Positions 6,464 to 13,229 of a DNA stretch of 13,229 bases are shown in pieces; position 1 is the stretch's first letter, and each line of letters starts with the position of its first letter. The stretch spans positions 1 through 13,229 of the forward strand of contig CAYMUR010000111.1 in the NCBI GenBank assembly GCA_964393615.1, in the 5' to 3' direction. The stretch is from CAYMUR01 sp964393615. Its GTDB lineage: Bacteria > Planctomycetota > Planctomycetia > Pirellulales > Pirellulaceae. Position numbers and translations under genes: made by a program. The notes beneath the pieces are model-generated. The model did no database searches, was not told where the DNA came from, and saw only the letters and a program-made list of their open reading frames with translations.

Positions 6464-9286
6464 ATGGACATTTCACATACGTTTTTAGGTTGGGACGGAC
6501 CTGTCCTGTACAAAGTGGTCCAGTGGCTCTCACAGGCTTATGAACGTGACTCCAAGTTGGACTTGAGTAATATCTGGATTGTCGTACCAGGAGGACAGGC
6601 CGGTCGTCGTTTACTGGAACTTCTCGTCGCAGACGCGGAACAACGAAAATTGCTTTTCCTTCCCCCGGGCATCAGGACCGTTGGCGACTTACCCGAACTG
6701 CTCTACCAGCCCAAACGGCCATTTGCCGATCGACTTACCCAACATCTCGCCTGGTTACATACGGTCCGTCATTGTGATCGAGAAACGCTTCGGCGATTCG
6801 CCAAACAAGTCCCCGACGATCAGGACAACGAGTCAGTCCTGGCTCAAACAGATCTCGCCAATTGGCTGCAACTGGCGCAGTTGCTGTGGGAACAGCACCG
6901 AGAACTGGCTGGAGAACATTTAGGGTTCGAGGACGTCGTCACCTATGGCGAAACGAGCCCGTTCTTTCAAGACACAGAGCGTTGGAAGTTTCTAAGGCAA
7001 TTACAGTTGGAATATCTTGCGCAGCTGGAACATTGCCAGCTGTGGGACCGTCAGACAGCACGGCGGTTTGCGATCGAACATGAAGAATGCCAAACCGATA
7101 AAGATATCATCCTGGTTGCCATGGCAAATATGAACCGCGCCACCCGCTGTATGCTGGACCAGGTCGCCGACCGAGTCACCGCACTGATCGCGGCGCCATC
7201 TGAATTGGCCTCACATTTTGACGACTACGGTTGCCTCAATCTTGTTGCCTGGAATGATCTACCGATAGACCTGGAAGAACGACAAATTCGTTCGACAGAC
7301 AACGTCCAGGGCCAAGCAACGGCCGTGGCTGAAATATTGGAAAGCTACAACGGCCGCTATCGCGCTGACGAAATAACGATTGGATTACCTGATGAATCGG
7401 TAGCTCCCTGGATTGGTAACCACTTGGAAGAGCACGGTGTGTCGACCTATGCCGTCGGCAGCTGTCCGATCCGTCAAACAGCTGTCTGTCAGCTAATCGA
7501 CGCATTGGCTAATTTCGTCGAGGACGGAAGTTATGATGCATTTGCATCGCTTGTGCGCCACCCAGAAATATCTTGTTGGCTGGATAAAATCTGGAATCCA
7601 AACAGAAACAACTCTTTACATTTGCTTTCCCAATTAGACCAGTTTCAGCATGAGGTTTTGCCGGCTGAACTGCTGTCTTCGCAGATTTCCTCGAAACGGT
7701 TTCCGATCGTGAGGAAAACGTTATTTGCCTTGGAACAACTATTATTGCCGTTAAAGAGTCCCAAATCAAAAACAACTGGCTTGCCCTTGAATGAATGGCC
7801 CGAGCATATCATAAATTTATTAAAAACATTCTACGGCGAGAAGGTTGTTGATCGTCACGATCCAAACAAGCAAGGAGATCTGGCAGCCATCAGTCGCGTC
7901 AAGGAGGGCTTAACCAGCTTGCAAAACATTCCCGTGTCTTTGACACCCACCGTCACCGCAAGTCAGGCGCTGCGTTGGTTATTGCAGCTAATAGAAGCAG
8001 ACATCGCTCACGTATTAAAAAAGGTTACGGACGTGGCAATGCTAGGCTGGTTAGAACTACCCTTGGACCCATCTCCCGCCCTGATCGTTACTTCGTTCAA
8101 TGAAGAGTACATACCCGATTCGTTAGTGTCGGACCTTTTTTTGCCGAACCGCTTGAGACGCGAATTAGGACTTGTCGACAATACCCACCGTTATGCCCGT
8201 GATGCCTACGCTTTGTCCTTATTAACCCATACACGCCAGGATTTGACACTGATTGTGCCTCAGCGAGACACGGCGGGCAATCCCTTGACCCCGACCCGAC
8301 TATTATTTGCGACCGATGTAAAAACGATGGCCCAACGGGCCCTGAGACTGTTTCGACCCCACGAAAAGGCGGCCACATCCCCGCTGACCAGCACAAATCG
8401 TGACGCCGGTGACGTAGCGCCTGGATTCAACATTTCTCGCCCGTCACCATTAGACAAACCAATTGAAACAATGTCGGTAACCTCGTTTCGTTCCTACCTT
8501 GCTTGTCCCTACCGGTTCTATTTGTGCCATGTGTTAAAGCTGAAGTCGGTAGACGACCAGCTGCGAGAATTGGACGCGCCACAATTTGGAGACGTGATCC
8601 ACACGGTGCTGGGCCAATTTGGCCAAAGCGAGGTGCGCCACTCGGACCGTGAACCCGAAATCCAGGAGTGGCTCGATGCCGAACTGCAAAAATACACTCG
8701 CCAATGTTTTGGCACCACTCGCTTACCAGCTGTTAATCTACAAATCATCCAAGCACGTGCGAGACTCCATGCGTTTGCCGGCTGGCAAGCGAGCTGGGTA
8801 CAGCAAGGATGGCGAATCCACGACACTGAAATACCCAGAGACGACCAAACGATCCCCTGGAATACCCGGGAGGGAACCATCCATATCCGTGGCCGGATCG
8901 ACCGTATGGACCGACACGAATCAAACGGGCAATGGGCGATCTTTGACTATAAGACCAGTGACACCACCAAGGGACCGGAGAAAACACACCGCACAGCCGA
9001 CAAGTGGAAAGATCTACAACTCCCTCTTTACCGCCACATTGTGCAGAAACTACTAAATATTCGGGAGCCCCTCACTTTAGGTTATATTCTCCTGCCCAAA
9101 GATCCGCATCGTGTCAGAGAGTATTTGGCCGAATGGAACGACGACCATTTTAAATCCGCTGACAACACGATCGATGACGTCGTTCGTGCGGTTTTAGCTG
9201 AACGATTCTGGCCTCCGACACTCCCCGCTCCCAAGATTTTACAAGAGTTAGCACCATTATGCCATGAAGGTGTTCTGGCGTCATGA
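6464..9286 (+). CDS. addB: AddB-type subunit of helicase-nuclease (PD-(D/E)XK nuclease)
   Basis: AddB pairs with AddA to unwind and resect double-strand DNA ends for RecA-dependent repair. The 940-residue product begins FLGWDGPVL, a start typical of these proteins. The N-terminal segment VVPGGQAGRRLLELL (40-54) sits where a helicase would have Walker A but lacks GK(S/T), so the helicase half is presumably structural. The nuclease domain is complete: SFRSYLACPYRF (C681), GDVIH (H713), GRIDR (D813), FDYKTSD (D828, K830) and QLPLY (Q852, Y856). The chain ends 84 residues after QLPLY with no Cys-x2-Cys-x5-Cys triad, so the iron-sulfur cluster known from Bacillus AddB is probably absent. Its last bases overlap the addA start (ATGA), indicating coupled translation. 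The ribosome site is weak. Assignment to AddB rests on the pairing with AddA and the domain layout; sequence similarity in the middle is low. Confidence 0.88.
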   Translation: MDISHTFLGWDGPVLYKVVQWLSQAYERDSKLDLSNIWIVVPGGQAGRRLLELLVADAEQRKLLFLPPGIRTVGDLPELLYQPKRPFADRLTQHLAWLHTVRHCDRETLRRFAKQVPDDQDNESVLAQTDLANWLQLAQLLWEQHRELAGEHLGFEDVVTYGETSPFFQDTERWKFLRQLQLEYLAQLEHCQLWDRQTARRFAIEHEECQTDKDIILVAMANMNRATRCMLDQVADRVTALIAAPSELASHFDDYGCLNLVAWNDLPIDLEERQIRSTDNVQGQATAVAEILESYNGRYRADEITIGLPDESVAPWIGNHLEEHGVSTYAVGSCPIRQTAVCQLIDALANFVEDGSYDAFASLVRHPEISCWLDKIWNPNRNNSLHLLSQLDQFQHEVLPAELLSSQISSKRFPIVRKTLFALEQLLLPLKSPKSKTTGLPLNEWPEHIINLLKTFYGEKVVDRHDPNKQGDLAAISRVKEGLTSLQNIPVSLTPTVTASQALRWLLQLIEADIAHVLKKVTDVAMLGWLELPLDPSPALIVTSFNEEYIPDSLVSDLFLPNRLRRELGLVDNTHRYARDAYALSLLTHTRQDLTLIVPQRDTAGNPLTPTRLLFATDVKTMAQRALRLFRPHEKAATSPLTSTNRDAGDVAPGFNISRPSPLDKPIETMSVTSFRSYLACPYRFYLCHVLKLKSVDDQLRELDAPQFGDVIHTVLGQFGQSEVRHSDREPEIQEWLDAELQKYTRQCFGTTRLPAVNLQIIQARARLHAFAGWQASWVQQGWRIHDTEIPRDDQTIPWNTREGTIHIRGRIDRMDRHESNGQWAIFDYKTSDTTKGPEKTHRTADKWKDLQLPLYRHIVQKLLNIREPLTLGYILLPKDPHRVREYLAEWNDDHFKSADNTIDDVVRAVLAERFWPPTLPAPKILQELAPLCHEGVLAS

Positions 9287-12200
9287 CAAACACGACAGCA
9301 CCACACAGCGTGATTCGTGCCTCGGCCGGCACCGGCAAGACTTTCCAGCTGTCGAACCGATTCATCGAGTTGCTACATCGCGGTGCAGCAGTGGATCGTA
9401 TTCTGGCAACAACATTCACGCGAAAAGCTGCTGCAGAAATCCTGGAACGTGTCGTTGCAAGGCTTGCCGATGCCGTCGTGCATCCCGACGCCTGCCATGA
9501 ACTGAATCATTTTATCACCGCAAACACCCCCACGCCAGATTTGGACCGTCGACGTTGTGGTGAACTGTTACAACAAGTGATCCGGAACTTACACCGCCTA
9601 CAAATCGGCACGTTAGACAGCTTCTTTGCCCAGGTAGCCGGTACCATGAGCCTGGAATTGGGCCTACCTCCCGGCTGGAGAATCGTTGACGAATGGGAAG
9701 ATACACGCCTCCAAGATGCCGCCATTGCCTTAATGCTGCAATCCAATTCGAACGCAGACTTGACACGCTTGTTAAACCTTATGGCAAAAGGTGAAGTCAA
9801 CCGTTCCGTCGCAGAACTATTGCGACAAACAATTACAAACCTTTACGAGGTCTATCTAGAAACAGAGCAAACGGCATGGATCCAAATCCCTCATTCCAAG
9901 TTGCTGACTGGCGACAAACTCGCGGTATTAATAGAGGAGTTAAAACAGGTAGCACTACCTCCCGGCCGACGATTTGACAAAGCACGCTCCTCTGACATCG
10001 AGCGTTTCGTCGAACAACAATGGCAGACTTTCCTCGAAAAAGGCCTCAGTAAACCGGTTCTGCAAGGACAGACAACCTACTACAAAACTCCGATACCGGA
10101 GGCAGCCGTCGCTGTGTACCAAAAACTAAACGCACATGCGAGTGCCATGCTATTGCAGGAACTTGCCAACCAGACAACCGCCACACATAACCTGTTAAAC
10201 CGGTTTGACATGGCCTTCGAACAGCTTAAATTCTGTACTGGCGCCGTGCGTTTTGGTGATGTCACGAGAAAACTGGTGGATTATATCAACGCCGATGATC
10301 TACAACGGATCGAGTTCCGCTTGGACCGTAAAATCGAACATATCCTGTTGGATGAATTCCAGGATACGTCGCCCATGCAGTGGCGTGTGTTACAGCCTTT
10401 TGCAGAGCGTTGCGTTGCTGTCGACAAACATCCCACGCCATTGCCTCCAACGTCGTCCGACCTTAACGAACCCACAACTCATACGAACGGCCCCAGCTTT
10501 TTCTGCGTCGGTGATGCCAAACAAGCCATTTATGGTTGGCGAGGTGGCTCTGCCGAAATCCTAGAAGCCATCGACCAGGAATTGCATCTTGGCCGCGAAG
10601 CCGTTACACCCCTGACAAAAAGTTACCGGTCTTCACCGCCAGTCATCGATGCGGTCAATACAATATTCAGCGGGTTTCACCAACACGGGAACCTTGGCGA
10701 GTACGGACCGGCGGTCCAAGATTGGTGCCAATCATTCCCCCCCCATACAACAGCCCACGAAAAAATGGCAGGTTACGTTTGCTTGCAGACTTGCCCCGCG
10801 GCCGAGAAAGCAGACGAATTAACAACACGCCTGGGATACGCTGCGGCATATGTCAAACGGTTGGTGGATTCATGTCCCGGCCGTAGCATCGGTGTCTTGG
10901 CTCGAAAAAATCGAGTCGTCACACAATTGATTCTTGAACTCCGCAACCTCGGTATACCCGCCAGCGAAGAAAGTGGGAATCCACTGACTGATTCAGCGGC
11001 AGTGCAGACAATTCTGTCGACGTTAAATTTCGCGGACCACCCTGATCATTCCATCGCCAAAACACACGTCATGAGATCTCCCTTAAAACAGGTTCTCGGC
11101 TTGAACGATGTTGCACATCCGGAGTCGGATTACGCGGTGGCACGCCACATTCGCCATCAACTTGTCGAAAATGGTTACGGAAACACTATCGGCAACTGGG
11201 CCACCGTATTGCAGCCCTGTTGCAGCGGGCGAGACCATCGACGCCTGCAACAACTCCTAGCACTGAGCCATGCTTATGACACAAAACCAACCTTACGACC
11301 AACTGACTTTGTACAATTCGTCGAGCAGCAAAAAGTATCTGATCCAGTAACAACCGACGTGCGGGTGATGACCGTCCACCAAGCGAAAGGGCTTCAGTTC
11401 GACATCGTATTTCTGGCAGACCTTGATTATGGTGTCCCTGGACCAACTCCGTCACATGTCTCCAACCGTGCCAAACCACTCGATCCGATTGACCAGGTTT
11501 GCATTTACCGGAACCAGACCATCCAAAAACTTTTACCCCCTAACCTTCGGACGGCCTTTCGGACAACGCTCGATCGCGAAATGTTGGAAAGCCTGTGCCT
11601 GCTGTATGTCTCCTTGACACGTGCAATCCATGCATTGCACATGATCATTGCCCCTTCCAGGCAGAACGAAAAACAATTGGGGCTTTCCGCAGCCCATCTA
11701 ATACGCGCCGCTTTGACCGATGGACAACCAGCCCCAGAAAATACATTGTTGTATGAACATGGCTCTTCTGCATGGTCCCAAAGTTTACCAATTCCTGTGG
11801 TCCCGAAACCCCCGGCTACCAATCAAAAAGTCGATGCAAGACAACGGCGGCCGGTTCTATTAGCTCCCATTGACACCCAGCAGACGACGAACCTGGAACC
11901 TATCTCGCCCTCTTACCTGGAAGGAGGAGGCCGGCTGAGATTGGACCATATCTTGCGTTTACAGCACCGAGATTCGCTCCAACGCGGCAACTTGATTCAC
12001 GCTTGGCTGGAACAAATTCATTGGTTAGAAGATGGCTCGCCAAATAAAACAACACTGTACGAAATAGCCGAACCCCTGACCACACAAGCTCTTGACCTGG
12101 CTGCAGAAATGGAACGTTTCCAAGAATACCTTCGCTGTGAAAATATCCAAGAAGTTCTCTGCCGATCTTACTACCACAACGTCCACAATTCTGAACAGGA

Positions 12201-12537
12201 GCTCAGCGTCCAACGGGAACAAGCCGTGGCAGTTCGACTGGATCATCAACTATTAACAGGCACGATCGACCGTCTGATCCTGGTGCAAGAGAAGGGACGA
12301 ACAGTCGCCGCCGACATTGTTGATTTCAAGACCGATGCAGTATCTTCCACAGACGAGCAGACTTTGAAATCACGAGTAGACCATTACACACCTCAACTAG
12401 CTGCCTACCGCCGCGCCGTTTCTAAAACATACCAACTGGATATGTCACATATTACTGCACGGTTCATGTTCCTCACTGCGGGCCGGGTCATTCCGTTGAA
12501 AAATGGCTCTAAAAAAACCGCCGTTCCATTGGGATAG
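9283..12537 (+). CDS. addA: AddA-type helicase-nuclease subunit (UvrD/Rep superfamily 1A)
   Basis: The ATP-driven 3'-to-5' helicase and second nuclease of the AddAB complex. The 1084-residue product has every SF1A motif in order: Walker A ASAGTGKT (13-20), TTFTRKAAAEI, DEFQDT (357-362), GDAKQAIYGWRGG (410-422), SYRSSP (447-452), VMTVHQAKGLQF (695-706) and YVSLTRA (775-781). The C-terminal RecB-type nuclease has RGNLIH (H906), GTIDR (D996), VDFKTD (D1014, K1016) and QLAAYR (Q1038, Y1042). All catalytic residues are present, so both activities should be intact. The start ATG overlaps the addB stop by 4 bases; GAAGG lies about 11 bases upstream inside addB. Length is somewhat below Bacillus AddA (about 1230). 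The gene ends in a region with no evident intrinsic terminator, facing the convergent oxidoreductase gene. Confidence 0.95.
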   Translation: MTNTTAPHSVIRASAGTGKTFQLSNRFIELLHRGAAVDRILATTFTRKAAAEILERVVARLADAVVHPDACHELNHFITANTPTPDLDRRRCGELLQQVIRNLHRLQIGTLDSFFAQVAGTMSLELGLPPGWRIVDEWEDTRLQDAAIALMLQSNSNADLTRLLNLMAKGEVNRSVAELLRQTITNLYEVYLETEQTAWIQIPHSKLLTGDKLAVLIEELKQVALPPGRRFDKARSSDIERFVEQQWQTFLEKGLSKPVLQGQTTYYKTPIPEAAVAVYQKLNAHASAMLLQELANQTTATHNLLNRFDMAFEQLKFCTGAVRFGDVTRKLVDYINADDLQRIEFRLDRKIEHILLDEFQDTSPMQWRVLQPFAERCVAVDKHPTPLPPTSSDLNEPTTHTNGPSFFCVGDAKQAIYGWRGGSAEILEAIDQELHLGREAVTPLTKSYRSSPPVIDAVNTIFSGFHQHGNLGEYGPAVQDWCQSFPPHTTAHEKMAGYVCLQTCPAAEKADELTTRLGYAAAYVKRLVDSCPGRSIGVLARKNRVVTQLILELRNLGIPASEESGNPLTDSAAVQTILSTLNFADHPDHSIAKTHVMRSPLKQVLGLNDVAHPESDYAVARHIRHQLVENGYGNTIGNWATVLQPCCSGRDHRRLQQLLALSHAYDTKPTLRPTDFVQFVEQQKVSDPVTTDVRVMTVHQAKGLQFDIVFLADLDYGVPGPTPSHVSNRAKPLDPIDQVCIYRNQTIQKLLPPNLRTAFRTTLDREMLESLCLLYVSLTRAIHALHMIIAPSRQNEKQLGLSAAHLIRAALTDGQPAPENTLLYEHGSSAWSQSLPIPVVPKPPATNQKVDARQRRPVLLAPIDTQQTTNLEPISPSYLEGGGRLRLDHILRLQHRDSLQRGNLIHAWLEQIHWLEDGSPNKTTLYEIAEPLTTQALDLAAEMERFQEYLRCENIQEVLCRSYYHNVHNSEQELSVQREQAVAVRLDHQLLTGTIDRLILVQEKGRTVAADIVDFKTDAVSSTDEQTLKSRVDHYTPQLAAYRRAVSKTYQLDMSHITARFMFLTAGRVIPLKNGSKKTAVPLG

Positions 12538-12672
12538 TCATGCCAGCCTATCCAACGTCACGCCAACGTACGAAATCTCCTCCGTCCCAATGATCCCATT
12601 TGTAAGAGCAGCCACCATGGAAACATCGCGCGAATAACCCACTTTGTACCAACGTCCAAACGGTCGTTTCAT
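12538..12672 (-). CDS. Possible small 44-codon frame downstream of addA
   Basis: A minus-strand frame runs from an ATG (12670-12672) to TGA (12538-12540), directly next to the addA stop. The translation, beginning MKRPFGRWYKVGYSRDV and ending SYVGVTLDRLA, is protein-like in composition but unrecognised. There is no ribosome site and the 19-bp tandem duplication begins 2 bases upstream. It lies downstream of the oxidoreductase gene on the same strand and could be a small gene, a remnant or chance. Confidence 0.2.
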   Translation of the reverse strand: MKRPFGRWYKVGYSRDVSMVAALTNGIIGTEEISYVGVTLDRLA

Positions 12673-12674
12673 CA

Positions 12675-12712
12675 ACGCTATTTAGTAACAACCACGCTAT
12701 TTAGTAACAACC
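12675..12712. repeat. Perfect tandem duplication of a 19-bp unit
   Basis: The unit ACGCTATTTAGTAACAACC occurs at 12675-12693 and again, base for base, at 12694-12712; two further bases (AC) continue a third copy. It is in the gap between the convergent addA and oxidoreductase stops. Perfect identity points to a recent slippage or duplication event; a variable-number repeat or a pair of binding sites are alternatives. A GTTAC/GTAAC-type hairpin is not formed. Confidence 0.9.
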
Positions 12713-12801
12713 ACAATGCGTGCGGGGTAAACCAGAAGGGCTACCTGGCAACCAGCATTCATCTTCATGGGGGTCGGCCAGGCATTTAATTCATGCTTAC
12801 G

Positions 12802-13229
12802 TCAGACGTCATCTGTCAAAACGCGTTGGCCTTTCATGGCACTTTGTCGTGCTGCCAGCACAACTGCCAGTGAGCGGTACGAATCATGAAGACTGGTGCG
12901 TGGTTGCACGAGGCTGATGACGTCACGATAAAATGACGAAAGCATCTGTTCTCCCACCGGCCGTTCGCTGTCCAGGGACTCCATGTGACGACCAGCTTCG
13001 TCAAACCACACCAGATTCGACGGCAAGTCAATGAAGGCAATCCCATGTTCACAACGTACCTGAAGTGCTGCCGGTGGGCGAAAAGTGATGGCTTCTGGCC
13101 AGCCATCGTTGATGTACTGACCACAGCTAATTTGAGCGATCGCCCCCTCGCCAAGTTCCCCCCGTTTTGAAAAATCAAGACTCAACATTTCATAGTCGGC
13201 GACTTTATCTTGCTCCGTACCACCGTGGG
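12802..13229 (-). CDS. Gfo/Idh/MocA-family oxidoreductase, C-terminal part (5' end outside window)
   Basis: The frame is open through the right window edge and ends in TGA at 12802-12804, giving about 141 visible residues. The first visible residues, HGGTEQDKVADYEMLSLDFS, continue without a stop from outside the window, so the ATG at 13188 is internal and not the start. The pattern matches the C-terminal beta-sheet domain of Gfo/Idh/MocA oxidoreductases: a strand of ALQVRCEHGIAFIDLP (modified substrate analog recognition half), then SFYRDVISLVQP and SLHDSYRSLAVVLAARQSA, the usual 'F...I..G..P..s..d...sl.v..A...S' helix near the end. These enzymes use NAD(P) to oxidise or reduce sugars, inositol and related compounds; the cofactor-binding half and the substrate-specific residues are not visible. 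It converges on addA. Confidence 0.85.
   Translation of the reverse strand, partial: HGGTEQDKVADYEMLSLDFSKRGELGEGAIAQISCGQYINDGWPEAITFRPPAALQVRCEHGIAFIDLPSNLVWFDEAGRHMESLDSERPVGEQMLSSFYRDVISLVQPRTSLHDSYRSLAVVLAARQSAMKGQRVLTDDV

Noticed and set aside
12744..12782. CCTGGC/GCCAGG inverted repeat as a terminator between addA and the oxidoreductase gene
   Set aside because: Six base pairs around a 27-base loop with no T-run; within chance expectation.

Overview
The window most likely comes from a planctomycete, probably of the Pirellulales/Rhodopirellula type. This is an inference from gene content and style, not from a marker gene. The clues are a soluble Hanks-type Ser/Thr kinase, a Gfo/Idh/MocA oxidoreductase, an uncharacterised 'GEHG..Y / DKHLSY / AGSS' protein of a kind I associate with planctomycetes, moderate GC, loose gene spacing, and starts that mostly lack Shine-Dalgarno sequences. 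I see no insertion sequence, CRISPR array, rRNA or tRNA.

Left part (1-4642): a probable C-terminal gene fragment on the plus strand (2-154) faces a block of four minus-strand genes. In transcription order these are an XdhC-type molybdenum-enzyme maturation factor (4642-3851), the SurE nucleotidase (3702-3016), the uncharacterised 397-residue protein (2523-1330) and a TauE/SafE-type permease (973-254). The gaps are wide (148, 492 and 356 bases), so this is at best a loose operon. The 356-base gap holds a coding-like frame without a normal start (1098-1292), which may be a gene remnant.

Right part (4643-12537): a 440-base divergent region leads to three plus-strand genes: a soluble Ser/Thr protein kinase (5083-6222), then addB (6464-9286) and addA (9283-12537). 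The last two overlap by 4 bases and encode the two subunits of an AddAB-type helicase-nuclease for double-strand break processing. AddA has a full set of SF1A helicase motifs and a RecB-type nuclease domain. AddB has the nuclease site but neither a recognisable Walker A motif nor the C-terminal cysteine triad of iron-sulfur AddB proteins. The kinase is co-directional with addBA, but 241 bases separate them.

Right edge (12538-13229): a 264-base gap containing a perfect 19-bp tandem duplication separates addA from the C-terminal part of a convergent minus-strand Gfo/Idh/MocA-family oxidoreductase that runs off the window.

Most genes are recognisable housekeeping or accessory families. I do not see a clear new defence or mobile system. 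The best leads are the kinase-addBA neighbourhood, the uncharacterised 397-residue protein, the start-less coding frame at 1098-1292, and several perfect inverted repeats in or near gene boundaries.
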